Source: Fimbriimonas sp. (GTDB taxonomy: Bacteria > Armatimonadota > Fimbriimonadia > Fimbriimonadales > Fimbriimonadaceae). From it: a stretch of DNA of 64,000 bases. Below, piece after piece: positions 1 to 9,271 of this stretch. The stretch lies in NCBI GenBank assembly GCA_031292555.1, contig JARLGV010000011.1:1-64000 (forward strand), in the 5' to 3' direction. The notes beneath the pieces were generated by a model. That model searched no databases. It was not told the origin of the DNA and saw only the letters and a program-made list of their open reading frames with translations. The first letter of the stretch is position 1. Every line of letters begins with the position of its first letter. A program made the translations under genes and the position numbers.

Positions 1-33
1 AGCGCAAAACAAGCTATAAGAAAGGCTAACCGA

Positions 34-1167
34 ATGCTGACCTTCATCGCCGGAATTGCCATGATGCGCCCTTTGGTGATCGCTCACTACATGCCCTGGT
101 ACCAGAGCAAAACGATCGGCGGTTCATGGGGTTGGCATTGGACGATGAATCACTTCAACCCCGATCAAAAGGGACTGGATGGAAGCAGGCAACTGGCATC
201 CAAGTATCACCCGACGATCGGGCCGTATGATTCTTCGGACCCCGACTGCCTCGAATGCCAGACCCTGCAGATGAAGATTGCGGGAATCGATGGCGTCTTG
301 ATCGACTGGTATGGCACGAAAGATTTGTACGACTATCCTGCTCTTAACCGGAATACGGGCAAGATGATCGGCGCTTGCACGCGAGCCGGATTGAAGTTCG
401 CGATCGTGCTGGAGGATCAGATCGTTCCTGTTCTGGTCAAAGCTGGTAAATCGACTCCTGAGGAGTACGCCAAATCGGCCCTCGCCTGGCTTGACAAGGA
501 GTGGTTTCACCTGCCTGGCTACTTGAAGTGGAAGCATGAGCCGGTGTTGCTTATCTTCGGCCCGCAGTATTACAAGGAGGCGGACCTGAAGGCAAACTTC
601 GGAAACGGCGTCGCGCTTTTCACCGAGCTCGGCCGGCAAGGGCCTGCCGTCGGCGCTTTCGGCTGGCCTGAGCCGCAAGTCGGTCATGAGCAAAGCTGGA
701 CCAAACTCAGGGAGTTCTACGAACGTTCGAAAGACTGGAGCGCTTCGATTCCGGTTGTCTATCCTCGCTTCGAAGACGTGTACAAGGAAGCAGGAGTGAG
801 TCCCGGTTATGGCGAGATTCGTGACGACGAGGGAAAAACGTTCGAACGGTCGCTAAAGCTCGCCGAAGAGTCGGGCGCCTCGTTCCTGCAGATCGCGACC
901 TGGAACGACTGGGGCGAAGGCACCCAGATTGAACCCTCCCAAGAGTTCGGATACCGGGATCTGGAGCGACTCCAAACCGATCGACGTGCATCCGATCCCG
1001 GTTTTCCATTCCGAGCCTCCGATCTCCGTCTTCCGGAGCGGATCTATCGCCTTCGAAAGGCGGGGTTCGCCTCCAAGACCCTCGATCAGGCTGTTCAGGC
1101 CTTGCTGGATGGACATCCGGTGCGAGCAGCAAAGCTCGTCGACGATATGCGACCGGGGCACGGCTAA
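34..1167 (+). CDS. GH99-like (endo-alpha-mannosidase-type) glycoside hydrolase
   Basis: The 377-residue protein opens, after a short hydrophobic stretch, with HYMPWYQSK and carries the late motif WNDWGEGTQIEP near residue 290. These are typical of GH99-like and WbsX-type proteins, a TIM-barrel group that includes endo-alpha-mannosidases. The family link is recognised from these motifs; the substrate is inferred. The first ATG at 34 follows AAAGG; an internal ATG at 61 or 64 would remove the hydrophobic lead. A TATAAG box lies at 14-19. It converges with the halogenase-like gene with only a few bases between stops. An alpha-mannan substrate would fit the GH38-like and GH76 genes elsewhere in the window, but no operon links them. 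Confidence 0.75.
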   Translation: MLTFIAGIAMMRPLVIAHYMPWYQSKTIGGSWGWHWTMNHFNPDQKGLDGSRQLASKYHPTIGPYDSSDPDCLECQTLQMKIAGIDGVLIDWYGTKDLYDYPALNRNTGKMIGACTRAGLKFAIVLEDQIVPVLVKAGKSTPEEYAKSALAWLDKEWFHLPGYLKWKHEPVLLIFGPQYYKEADLKANFGNGVALFTELGRQGPAVGAFGWPEPQVGHEQSWTKLREFYERSKDWSASIPVVYPRFEDVYKEAGVSPGYGEIRDDEGKTFERSLKLAEESGASFLQIATWNDWGEGTQIEPSQEFGYRDLERLQTDRRASDPGFPFRASDLRLPERIYRLRKAGFASKTLDQAVQALLDGHPVRAAKLVDDMRPGHG

Positions 1168-1173
1168 GGATGG

Positions 1174-2853
1174 TCAATACTTGCCGACATCCAGCAATGG
1201 GATGCTCGGATCGTAGCTTGCTTTGACCCAGCCTTCGGTGACCAGCGCCTCCAAGGTTTCCAGGCAGATCCGAGCCATGTCGGAAGATAGCGGAATTCCG
1301 TCCCTTTGAAGTTCGTAAATAAATCGCTCGGCGAGAAGTTGTATCTCTCGTTCCCTAGACTGGAAGGCTCGATAAATGCACCGGTATACACCGTTCAACG
1401 GCCAGACCTGCTCCCCTCGTCGCAAGCACTCAAGTTGACGAACTCGCCCTTGATCGTACAACGCGATCGAATCCCGCTCGGAGCCTTCCGTGTTCAGTTC
1501 GAATAGGTTGTTCTCGTACACGAACCAACTGGTGTCCTTACTGCCGAATCGGCTCGTAAACGCTTTGATCGCCGTCAGAGTGTAAGTGCCGGAGAACGGG
1601 AGACCGTTGAGTTCATCCGCAAATCCGCCCGTGCCCAACCACTGAAATGCGGCATCGGCGTCTAGGGTCAAGCCGGCGCCTCTGGCGATCTCGGTGCAGT
1701 ACTCCTTTAGGTCGGTGAACTGCTCGTTCGCCGAATACCAATAATCGGCAAATCGAATGTGGTTCAGCGTGTTGCGCCGTTGAGTCCGGTTGAACTGAAA
1801 CTTGATCCAAGCGGTATCAACCTCGCCTCGCTCGATTTCGAGAATCGAGTAAGCGACCCTTCGGGATCCCATCTGCGCCAGCGTTAGCCCGGCGGCAAGA
1901 ATCGGGTCGGCAAATCCGCAGGCGTCTCCTGCAAGAAACCAGTTCTCGCCGGTAAGTCGGTCCGCTACGAAACTCCAGTCCTTGGTTGCCTCCAGACGAT
2001 TTTCGCGCATCGCGTTCGCCGTAAGCGACTGGATAAGGGGCTCTCTCTGAATCGCCTCAAGATACATCTGTTCGGTGGACTGACCGGAGTTCTTGTAGTA
2101 TTCAGCGGACGTGATGAACCCGATCGAAGTGCGAGTTGGGCCGAGCGGAATGAACCAAATCCATCCGTAGCCGATACTCATCACGTAAACGTATGTCCCG
2201 TCCACGCCAATCTTCTCGGCCCATTCGGTGTTCTGCCAGTAATCCCAAATCGCGATATTGCGCAGTAGTGTCGGCGACATCACTTCCACGCCGAAGGCCT
2301 TACGAGCCAAACTCTCACCGCCCGACGCGTCGACGTAGTACCGTGCCTCGACCGTGTCCTGCTTCCCGGCAAAGGAAACGTCCAGTGATTCGATCCGATC
2401 GCCAGATCGTACGATCTGGCTCACTCTCGCCTCTTCAAAGACGCGGCATCCACACTCGGCGGCGTGGTCGAGGAGGATCTTGTCGTAAACCGAACGGTCT
2501 ACCTGGAAGGTCGTCTGACGGCGCTGGCCGATATATTTGCCCGGGCGCTCGGTCTGCGAGAACTTGCCCTCGGGCAAGAAATGGAAATAGTACAGATCCT
2601 GGTCAGACTGCTTGCCCCATCGATAGGTGGCGCCCAACTTAATCGGGAAGTTTGCCGCTTCCACCTTGTCCCAGACGCCCATCTCATCCAAGACCCCGGT
2701 CACCGCCGGCAGAAGGCTCTCGCCGACGTGATCCCTTGGAAATCGCTCCTTCTCCAAGATCACGACATCGAGATCAGGGTTATATTTCTTGAGCAGAGTA
2801 CCGACGGTCGCTCCAGCCGGACCGCCTCCAATGATGGCGACATCGCAATTCAT
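1174..2853 (-). CDS. Flavin-dependent tryptophan halogenase-type oxidoreductase
   Basis: The N-terminus has the Rossmann motif GGGPAG, followed by the HVGESLLP stretch typical of flavin-dependent halogenases and their relatives. The family hallmark WxWxIP is present as WIWFIP near residue 235. A lysine in FPIKLGATYRW (around residue 75-80) sits where halogenases carry the catalytic lysine. A later GDACGFADP is the second FAD-binding motif. About 190 residues beyond the FAD core are not recognised. ATG at 2853 is chosen because GAGGA lies five bases upstream; a GTG 15 bases earlier is possible. Halogenation itself is inferred: many relatives have unknown substrates. No flavin reductase or biosynthetic cluster is adjacent. 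Confidence 0.8.
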   Translation of the reverse strand: MNCDVAIIGGGPAGATVGTLLKKYNPDLDVVILEKERFPRDHVGESLLPAVTGVLDEMGVWDKVEAANFPIKLGATYRWGKQSDQDLYYFHFLPEGKFSQTERPGKYIGQRRQTTFQVDRSVYDKILLDHAAECGCRVFEEARVSQIVRSGDRIESLDVSFAGKQDTVEARYYVDASGGESLARKAFGVEVMSPTLLRNIAIWDYWQNTEWAEKIGVDGTYVYVMSIGYGWIWFIPLGPTRTSIGFITSAEYYKNSGQSTEQMYLEAIQREPLIQSLTANAMRENRLEATKDWSFVADRLTGENWFLAGDACGFADPILAAGLTLAQMGSRRVAYSILEIERGEVDTAWIKFQFNRTQRRNTLNHIRFADYWYSANEQFTDLKEYCTEIARGAGLTLDADAAFQWLGTGGFADELNGLPFSGTYTLTAIKAFTSRFGSKDTSWFVYENNLFELNTEGSERDSIALYDQGRVRQLECLRRGEQVWPLNGVYRCIYRAFQSREREIQLLAERFIYELQRDGIPLSSDMARICLETLEALVTEGWVKASYDPSIPLLDVGKY

Positions 2854-2894
2854 GTTGTCCTCGTTCACATACTTGGCCGACTAAGGCTTCCGAC

Positions 2895-2934
2895 AAAAAA
2901 CGGACAGACCGTCCGGTAAAGGTCGATCTGTCCG
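2895..2934 (-). terminator. Rho-independent terminator after the first prepilin
   Basis: An 8-bp stem CGGACAGA/TCTGTCCG (2901-2908 with 2927-2934) is extended by an inner GACC/GGTC. On the minus strand it is followed by six Ts. It lies just after the prepilin stop and before the halogenase start, so it probably separates the two transcripts. Confidence 0.8.
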
Positions 2935-2957
2935 CCGATGTGCATTAGGCCTATAGC

Positions 2958-3971
2958 CTACTGAATGTTGCCGTCGAACTGGAACTGCCAGTTGTTCCAG
3001 TAGGTCGTGCTCAAGCCCGGATTATTCACATAGAGGTTCTTGAACCACTGGAGGCCGCCCTTGTTGATCGACTTGGCGTGAGAGTCGGCAAAGGAGCAGA
3101 CCATCGTGTTGTTGTAGCGATAGCGAGGGTGCGCCGCACACTCCCAGTTGCCTGAGGTTGAAGCATTGCAGTCCGTGTCGAACTCGGCCTTGACAACGAA
3201 GCCGTCGGGAAGGGTGCTACCCACCGCGGAGTTGCCCGAGTCGTCGCCGTCCGGTCCAACCCACGAGGCGCTTCCGCCGCCTGACTTGCTGACGCGGTTG
3301 ATCCCCAAGCCCAGATACTGCGACTCGACGACGACGAAGTACGGATAGTTCCAATACTGGCTCGAAGTGAAGTAGTTCTCTCCCTTGGGAAGCAGGAGAA
3401 TCTTGTTTGCCGGATCGTCGAACTGAGTCGTGGCCATTGCGGTGCTCGGCGTAACGCCGCCGCCCTGGTAGGCGTCGCTCCAGTCGTTGACCGGCATCGC
3501 GTTGGCATTGACACCATAGCTGAAGCCCTGTTGGTAGAGAGGAGCCGCGTCGTTGATCGCTCCGCCGGGTCCTCCTGGGTACATCTGCTTGGAGCAAGGC
3601 GCGGCGGCAACGTCCTGGTAGATAGCGTCGCAAGCCTGAGTCTGCAACGTTCCGTCTCCGGCATTATATGTCGTCCCGCTCTTTACGTACGGATAGTTCG
3701 TCGCCGCCCAGTTTGTAAGCACGCTGGTGTTGTTCGGATGGCCACCGCTTCCGTGCTCGGAATCTGACAGATGGTCGTCGAAGTCGTTGGCATACATCTG
3801 GAATGCGGTGCCAAGCTGCTTGACATTACTAAGCGAGCTAGTCTTCTTGGCGGCTGCTTTCGCTTGAGCAAAAACCGGGAACAGGATGGCAGCCAAGATT
3901 GCGATTATGGCAATAACGACGAGAAGCTCAATAAGAGTAAATGCTTTGGATTGTTTGGATTTGCGGATCAT
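2958..3971 (-). CDS. Type II/IV prepilin-like protein, H-X9-DG type
   Basis: The 337-residue protein begins [10 protein letters not shown] followed by [18 protein letters not shown], a class III prepilin signal with the conserved Glu at mature position 5. The cleavage site is A|F rather than the usual G|F. A hydrophobic N-helix leads into [13 protein letters not shown] and KQLG. The C-terminus has FADSHAKSI, a variant of the terminal DGH motif of this family. Six or so cysteines occur in the body. The start at ATG 3971 places the signal correctly; a longer reading to 4043 adds an unlikely leader. It lies 149 bp downstream of a small membrane protein, which lies downstream of a LacI regulator. 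No assembly ATPase or peptidase is in the window. The role is inferred to be a surface pseudopilin. Confidence 0.85.
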   Translation of the reverse strand: MIRKSKQSKAFTLIELLVVIAIIAILAAILFPVFAQAKAAAKKTSSLSNVKQLGTAFQMYANDFDDHLSDSEHGSGGHPNNTSVLTNWAATNYPYVKSGTTYNAGDGTLQTQACDAIYQDVAAAPCSKQMYPGGPGGAINDAAPLYQQGFSYGVNANAMPVNDWSDAYQGGGVTPSTAMATTQFDDPANKILLLPKGENYFTSSQYWNYPYFVVVESQYLGLGINRVSKSGGGSASWVGPDGDDSGNSAVGSTLPDGFVVKAEFDTDCNASTSGNWECAAHPRYRYNNTMVCSFADSHAKSINKGGLQWFKNLYVNNPGLSTTYWNNWQFQFDGNIQ

Positions 3972-4120
3972 AGAATCGTCTCTCTTCAGCGAGATCGGTA
4001 GCATTGGTTCCTCACAGAACCGATTGGTCGAAGGGCCGGGCATACCGACCTGGATAATGGCGATGGCCGCATGCGGCCGATAGATAACAACGTTTGGGTG
4101 GCAAAGTCGAATCAGAATCG

Positions 4121-4423
4121 CTATCGTGGCGCCCCTTGAGCCGGCATTCCGGGCGGACTGCCCTGACCTTTTGCGGTGGCGATTTCGCCTTGCTCGTGCG
4201 CTATCATCGCCTTCTTCTGCTCAGGCGACAGATTCGTCATTTTGTTGATCGCATCGATCTGCTGCTGGGCCTCTGAGACAACCTCTTTGGCGGGTACGTT
4301 CCGGGAGCCGTCGCCAGAGCCGTAGTGCATAAATTCGAAAACGAGTGCTCCGATTGCGGCTACCACGACAATGGCAATACCGACCTTTCCGCCGGTCGTT
4401 TGAGTGAAGTTAGAAACGCTCAT
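4121..4423 (-). CDS. Small single-pass membrane protein between LacI and prepilin genes
   Basis: The 100-residue protein has one transmembrane segment (about residues 14-31, [18 protein letters not shown]), then a charged helical stretch with [20 protein letters not shown], and a Gly/Pro-rich tail. No family is recognised. The MT..PEQ helical segment resembles that of the small lipoprotein at 39997-40218, which also sits beside a prepilin and a regulator. It probably shares a promoter with the prepilin: a promoter-like sequence and inverted repeats lie directly upstream. A role as a pilin accessory or chaperone is possible but unproven. Confidence 0.65.
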   Translation of the reverse strand: MSVSNFTQTTGGKVGIAIVVVAAIGALVFEFMHYGSGDGSRNVPAKEVVSEAQQQIDAINKMTNLSPEQKKAMIAHEQGEIATAKGQGSPPGMPAQGAPR

Positions 4424-4471
4424 CGTTTATGGAATCCGTCCGCATCGTTGCGATAGTCGAAGAGGATAATC

Positions 4472-4501
4472 GATTTATCGGAGGTGATAAATCCATTTAT
4501 C
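4472..4501. promoter_or_regulatory. Triple half-site operator, candidate LacI binding site
   Basis: GATTTATC (4472-4479) and GATAAATC (4486-4493) form a perfect inverted repeat around GGAGGT. GATAAATCCATTTATC (4486-4501) forms a second, overlapping inverted repeat. The element lies between the promoter-like hexamers and the small-protein start, where a repressor would block transcription. The LacI-family gene is immediately upstream, so autolocal control is the simple inference. Confidence 0.6.
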
Positions 4502-4503
4502 TA

Positions 4504-4531
4504 ATCATACATGAATCGATATGAAAACCAA
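4504..4531 (-). promoter_or_regulatory. Sigma70-like promoter for the small protein and prepilin
   Basis: On the minus strand TTGGTT (4531-4526) and TATGAT (4509-4504) are separated by 16 bases in a notably AT-rich stretch. The predicted start of transcription falls inside the adjacent inverted repeats. Confidence 0.5.
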
Positions 4532-4598
4532 AATCTTTTCGAGACACTCAAGAAAAATCTCACCTAGATCGCAAAATCCACTTGGATCTTTGGGACTG

Positions 4599-5657
4599 CT
4601 AGACGGTAGCCGTCGAGTTTCGAATGTCCAGACTGCACGGAAAAACTGTTGATTGCTTGTCTGGCTTGTTGCCGCCAATCAGCTCGAGCAAAGCTTCCGC
4701 TGCATATGCCGCCATCTCCCGAATGGGCTGGCGAATCGCCGTCAGGCGAGGAGTCGTCGTTTCGCAGAACTGTGTCGAGTCGAACCCGATCACGCTCAAC
4801 TCACCAGGGACCGAAATCCCGGCCTCACCCAGCTTGTCGAGGAGTCGTCCGGCCAAGCTTTCGGTCCAGCAGATCACAGAAGTACAGCCGGTGGCCTTGA
4901 GTTCATCGACTGCACGATTGAGTTTCCACGGACACTCGACTACGATATGGACCCCGCCGCGAGTGGCGATCGCCTTTTGATACGCTTCGCGGCGATCGAC
5001 GCAGTCAGGCGTGTTGACCTCTTCCGATTCATAGAGAAACGCAATCTTTCGATGCCCGAGTTGCCAAAGATGATCGACTGCCAACTCAAGCCCCTCGCCG
5101 TTATCGCAAGTGACGTAGAGCGCCGCAGTTCCCTCCTCCGCCGCGGCGGCATTGAACGCGACGATCGGGATCGGAGTTTTGTGAATCAGCGAGACAGTCT
5201 CGGGGTCGCGCGCCAATTTGCACCAGATGACTCCGTCCAATTGTCCGTCCCCTAGCGATCCGATGATATCGCTGTGGTCGATTTCGGCAAGCAAGGTCAG
5301 CCGGTAGCCCCTTCGAAACAACACGGACGCTACACCATCGAGCAGGTGCGTGGTATAGAGCGGCCCATCAGCCAACCCGTTCAGGTTTTCGAACAACACC
5401 CCAATTGTATGGGTACGACTCATACGCAGGTTGCGGGCAACCGCATTGACCCTATAATTCAGCCTCTCGGCGGCAGCGCGGATCTGAGCGGCACGCTCCT
5501 CACTGACCCGGACGCTGGCATCTCCCCCGTGCAACACCCGCGAAACGGCCGTCGTCGAAACGTTCGCCGCTTCCGCAACATCGCGCAAAGTGACTTGCCT
5601 CGGAGCCGACGAACGTGCTCGAGCTTTCTTGTCCGATGCAGGGGGCTGATGCGACAT
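4599..5657 (-). CDS. LacI-family transcriptional regulator
   Basis: The 352-residue protein has a basic tail, then the LacI helix-turn-helix at about residues 22-45 (TLRDVAEAANVSTTAVSRVL) with the hinge-helix segment NYRVNAVARNLR. It continues into a periplasmic-binding-protein-like effector domain starting with TIGVLFENL and including ISVPGELSVIGFD near the end. Length and motif order are normal for the family. The ligand is probably a sugar, by family analogy only. The gene is followed on the same strand by the small membrane protein and the prepilin; the operator-like repeats between them are the likely target. The unit parallels the GntR-associated module at 39.1-41.0 kb. Confidence 0.9.
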   Translation of the reverse strand: MSHQPPASDKKARARSSAPRQVTLRDVAEAANVSTTAVSRVLHGGDASVRVSEERAAQIRAAAERLNYRVNAVARNLRMSRTHTIGVLFENLNGLADGPLYTTHLLDGVASVLFRRGYRLTLLAEIDHSDIIGSLGDGQLDGVIWCKLARDPETVSLIHKTPIPIVAFNAAAAEEGTAALYVTCDNGEGLELAVDHLWQLGHRKIAFLYESEEVNTPDCVDRREAYQKAIATRGGVHIVVECPWKLNRAVDELKATGCTSVICWTESLAGRLLDKLGEAGISVPGELSVIGFDSTQFCETTTPRLTAIRQPIREMAAYAAEALLELIGGNKPDKQSTVFPCSLDIRNSTATV

Positions 5658-5693
5658 TGCGATTCATCCTGCCTTCAATCAAGCGCAGACCAC

Positions 5694-5711
5694 TTGGTTA
5701 AAGGATTAATC
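5694..5711. promoter_or_regulatory. Possible second operator upstream of LacI gene
   Basis: TTGGTTAAAGGATTAATC is an imperfect inverted repeat about 40 bp upstream of the LacI start. Its GATTAATC differs by one base from the GATTTATC half-site at 4472. Autoregulation would be normal for the family; the evidence is weak. Confidence 0.3.
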
Positions 5712-5740
5712 AAAGGGATTATAGGTTACACCAATTAAAC

Positions 5741-5770
5741 GGGCGGGGCAGTTTATTCACTGCGCCGCCC
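5741..5770 (-). terminator. Hairpin after the first propeller protein gene
   Basis: GGGCGGGGCAGT and ACTGCGCCGCCC form a 12-bp stem with one mismatch around a TTATTC loop. On the minus strand GTTTAATT follows, a weak T tract. The position 21 bp past the propeller gene stop supports an intrinsic terminator insulating the LacI gene. Confidence 0.6.
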
Positions 5771-5791
5771 ATTGTGATGGCGAAGGGGCCG

Positions 5792-8700
5792 TTACCGAAA
5801 GGCGTACAGACCCTCTGCACCGAGGTACACGGTACCGTCCGCCGCGATGACCGGAGAACCGCTCGAATAGAGACCCAAGGTGTAGGACCAGACCAGCCTT
5901 CCAGAAGCGGAGATCGCATAGAGCGTCCCGCTATTGGAACTGGCATAGACCGTATGATCGGATCCAATCACAGGCGACGCGGCCATCCGGTCGTCTCCTT
6001 GGAACTGCCACTTCTTCGAACCGTCGGGATTGATTGCGTACAGGTAATTATCGGCACATCCAGCATAGATCGTCCCGTCGGACGCGAGAGCCGGCGAGCC
6101 GCTGAAGAACGAGCCACCCGGGGACTGCCACACGATCGTGCCGTCAGGCTTGACCGCATTAATGCAGTTGTTCCAACCGTTCACGTAGAGGGTACCGTCG
6201 GTTCCGATCGCCATCGCACCCATAATGTTGCCGAACCCTTGCGTCTTCCACTTCAGGCTTCCGCTAGGATTAACCGCAACAAGGGATCCTTCTTGAAGAC
6301 CGAAATAGATCGTCCCGTCGGTCCCGATCGTTGGGGTCGAGGCCGGGCCGGTGCCCGCCGCATAGCTCCACTTGATTGTCCCGGTTTGGGTTAAGGCATA
6401 CAGAGTTCCGTTTTGAACGTAAATGGTCCCGTCAGATCCGATCGTCGGCGAACCACCGATCCACGCCCCAAGTGCCTGCTTCCACTTCAGGGCACCGTTC
6501 GGACCGAAGGCATAGAAGTTGCCGTCGGTGCCGCCTACGAAGACCGACCCATCGCTGCCAATGGCGGGAGTAGCATTGACCGGTGAGCCCACCGAATACT
6601 CCCACTGCTCCGTGCCGTCTTGATTAACGGCAAAGACGTTTCCATCCTGCGCGCCAAAGTACACGGTGCCATCCGCCCCAATCGCCACTGCCGACTGGAC
6701 GACGACTCCGGTATGGACAACCCACTTCTTCTTCCCTGCCGTGCTCATCGCATATAGGTCGCCGTTCATGCTCCCATCGCCGGAGGACACATAGATCGAC
6801 CCATCCAGCCCGATGGTCGGCGTGGATCCCGAGTATCCGTATAGGGGTATTGTCCAAAGCTGCTTGCCCTTCGGGTCAAGAGCATAGAAGCTCTTTCCTG
6901 CCACGTAGACCGTACCATCCGACCCCACGAAGGGCGAGCCGTACCCGCCCGTGCTGAAGCTCCACTTGAAGCTTCCCGTCGAACTCACGGCGTTCAACTT
7001 GTTGTCGAACGAGGTGAAGTAGACGGTGCCGTCCGGTCCGAAAGCGGGAGCAGCCGCAACCATCTGAGGCGCCTTGTACTTCCACTTGATCGTTCCGTTC
7101 AAGGTGACCGCATACACCGTGCCATCCTGCGATCCCTCGTATATCAAGTTGTTCGGGCCGATGACCGGCGAGCAGTACAACATATTGCCCGTCGCCAGTG
7201 ACCACTGGACAGTCCCATCCGGGTTGAGGGAATGAATGAACCCCTTGCCGCCAACGTAGATCGTGCCATCCGAGCCGATGGCAGGTGAAGATCCGCCAGC
7301 CGACTTCCACAGGAGGTCTCCTTCTGGATCGAACGCATAGAGGTTGCCGCCGCTAGTCGACATATAGACGGTCCCATCCTCAGCGATTGCAGGCGAAAGT
7401 CCTTGGTTTCCGTCGGTTGACGCCTTCCAGGCGAGGGTTCCGTCACCGTTGAGGCAATAGAGCGTGCCGTTGCCGGATGCCGCATAGACTGCCCCGTCGG
7501 CGTCTACTGCCGGGTTTGCCCCCGCATAGGCGTCTAGTCTGTAGCTCCATAGCAAGCGTCCGTCCGGAAGCATCGCACACACGTTGCCAACATTGGTTCC
7601 GAAGTAGAGACAGCCGTCCGGTCCTACAGTCACAACGGTGAACAGCATGCCTAGGCTGCCAAAGCTCCACTTGAGTTGCCCGGTGGCCCCCTTTCCCATA
7701 CCGACAGCCGTACCCGCGCTGTTCTGGCGGAATTCGGGCCACGCCGTTCGAGCCAGTCCGGTCTGGACATCCAGGTCGATCTGCACCGTGAGCAAATGCC
7801 CGGCAGCGTCCTTTGCCGTTACGTGGGCCGTCGTGGTTGATGCAACCTTCTGAGTCGATACCGCGAGACTCGTCGACATCGCACCGGCAGGAATCGTCAC
7901 CGTACTCGGTAAAGTGACGACGGCCGAGTCACTCGTTAAGCCAAAGGTGAGACCTCCTGACGGGGCGATCGAGTTGAGCGATAAGGTCCCTGTGGAGTTC
8001 GATCCCCCAATAATCTCACTCGGCGCGAATGTCAAATCGAGAAGTGCTGGTGGCAAGATTCCAAGGCTCAGACGCATGGTCGTCGAACCAAGAGATCCGC
8101 TAATCTTGGCTGTCTGGGTGGTAGTCACCGCCTGGGTTCCGACCAGGAACGCGGCGCCCGAAGCTCCTGCAGGGACAGTAACGCTCGCCGGAACGGTCGA
8201 AGCATTGAGGTTATCGGTCTTGATGCTGACCTTAACGCCTCCGGTTGGAGCAGGTCCCGTGAGTTCGACTTCAGTCGGAACCGCTTCGCCGCCTTGAACC
8301 TTCGTCACATGTGTGTAGATGCGGGCCAAGTTAGCGGGGACGAGCTTAACGGTTCCTTTGGTGCTCGAGGTGCCGAACGTCGCGGTGACGTTGACCGACG
8401 TTGCTGCCTTAACCGGCGAGGTCTCGCATGTGAACGACGTCGATTTCTGCCCGTTCGATAGGGTTACGGCTTTCGGACACTTCAGGCTCGTCGAGCTACT
8501 CGTTAGCTTGACGGAAAGCCCCGCAGCAGGGGCCGCCGAGCCGAGGGTGATTGTGCCGGCCACGGCTTTCCCACCTGCCGTCGATGTCGGGCTGAAGGCC
8601 AGACTCGCTATCTTGGGCACGTCGACGGTCAGCACCGCCTTCACCGAGCTGGTACCCAGCGCCGCCTTGATCGTAGTAGCAACGTTGGCAGCGACCGGGC

Positions 8701-9007
8701 TTGTGCTGATCGAGAACGTCGCCGACTTGGCACCGCTTTGGACGGTAACCGCCCCAGGTACAGCGGCCGCCGAACTGGACGAAGTCAGTTGGACACTGGC
8801 GCCCGAGGCTCCCGCGCTGGCAGAAAGGGTGACCGTTCCGGTCACCGAAGCGCCGCCCGCGACCGCCGCCGCGGACAGCTTGAGTTGCGTGACCTTCTGC
8901 GCAGATGCCTGCCCGGCGAAAAGGAGAAGGGAGCCGAGAACGAGTGAAAACCGAAAACACGAGGTGGCCAAACGGCCAACGCGGCGAAGCTCGCTATTAC
9001 AATCCAA
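5792..9007 (-). CDS. Secreted Ig-like repeat plus 16-repeat PQQ-like propeller protein
   Basis: The 1071-residue protein has a signal peptide ending QASAQ. Four Ig-like repeats of about 95 residues follow (each with a GG.S.GT..L..AP..G pattern, to about residue 410), then a linker TAWPEFRQNSAGT. Next come sixteen beta-propeller repeats of about 38-43 residues, each with GTIYVG..DG.LYA..P.G. It ends in LYAFR. The repeats match PQQ-binding-like (outer-membrane PQQ/BamB-type) propellers; no cofactor ligand is evident. The start is TTG at 9007, preceded by GGTGGGGG; a later TTG at residue 13 would also leave a signal. A same-architecture paralogue lies at 28405-31614. Function is unknown; cell-surface binding or display is inferred. 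Confidence 0.85.
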   Translation of the reverse strand: MDCNSELRRVGRLATSCFRFSLVLGSLLLFAGQASAQKVTQLKLSAAAVAGGASVTGTVTLSASAGASGASVQLTSSSSAAAVPGAVTVQSGAKSATFSISTSPVAANVATTIKAALGTSSVKAVLTVDVPKIASLAFSPTSTAGGKAVAGTITLGSAAPAAGLSVKLTSSSTSLKCPKAVTLSNGQKSTSFTCETSPVKAATSVNVTATFGTSSTKGTVKLVPANLARIYTHVTKVQGGEAVPTEVELTGPAPTGGVKVSIKTDNLNASTVPASVTVPAGASGAAFLVGTQAVTTTQTAKISGSLGSTTMRLSLGILPPALLDLTFAPSEIIGGSNSTGTLSLNSIAPSGGLTFGLTSDSAVVTLPSTVTIPAGAMSTSLAVSTQKVASTTTAHVTAKDAAGHLLTVQIDLDVQTGLARTAWPEFRQNSAGTAVGMGKGATGQLKWSFGSLGMLFTVVTVGPDGCLYFGTNVGNVCAMLPDGRLLWSYRLDAYAGANPAVDADGAVYAASGNGTLYCLNGDGTLAWKASTDGNQGLSPAIAEDGTVYMSTSGGNLYAFDPEGDLLWKSAGGSSPAIGSDGTIYVGGKGFIHSLNPDGTVQWSLATGNMLYCSPVIGPNNLIYEGSQDGTVYAVTLNGTIKWKYKAPQMVAAAPAFGPDGTVYFTSFDNKLNAVSSTGSFKWSFSTGGYGSPFVGSDGTVYVAGKSFYALDPKGKQLWTIPLYGYSGSTPTIGLDGSIYVSSGDGSMNGDLYAMSTAGKKKWVVHTGVVVQSAVAIGADGTVYFGAQDGNVFAVNQDGTEQWEYSVGSPVNATPAIGSDGSVFVGGTDGNFYAFGPNGALKWKQALGAWIGGSPTIGSDGTIYVQNGTLYALTQTGTIKWSYAAGTGPASTPTIGTDGTIYFGLQEGSLVAVNPSGSLKWKTQGFGNIMGAMAIGTDGTLYVNGWNNCINAVKPDGTIVWQSPGGSFFSGSPALASDGTIYAGCADNYLYAINPDGSKKWQFQGDDRMAASPVIGSDHTVYASSNSGTLYAISASGRLVWSYTLGLYSSGSPVIAADGTVYLGAEGLYAFR

Positions 9008-9241
9008 TGTTAACCCCCACCGTCAACACCGACCGCCGGGCAGGCCAACCAAGAATCAGATAACCGGCTCGACATCGGCAGAGGCGGCTTCATCCGATAT
9101 TAGCAGAACCACTATTCTGGAATCATGGCCGTGCGTGGATCTTTGCTTCCGATATGGCACGGAACCCAAGGTGTGGATTGCTTTTGGCGTTAGTACCCTT
9201 CGCTGCCCCGTAAACCGGGTCCGGTGGTTGGTAGGTAATCT

Positions 9242-9267
9242 CCCCGGGTTGCCTTGGCGATCCGGGG
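9242..9267 (+). promoter_or_regulatory. Hairpin able to mask the anSME ribosome-binding site
   Basis: CCCCGG (9242-9247) pairs exactly with CCGGGG (9262-9267). The 3' arm is the GGGG Shine-Dalgarno-like sequence four bases before ATG 9272. Pairing would hide it. Whether this regulates translation is unknown. Confidence 0.4.
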
Positions 9268-9271
9268 ACTT

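Noticed and set aside
124-693. Long minus-strand frame opposite the GH99-like gene
   Set aside because: It is a shadow of the plus-strand gene; the plus frame has clear family motifs.
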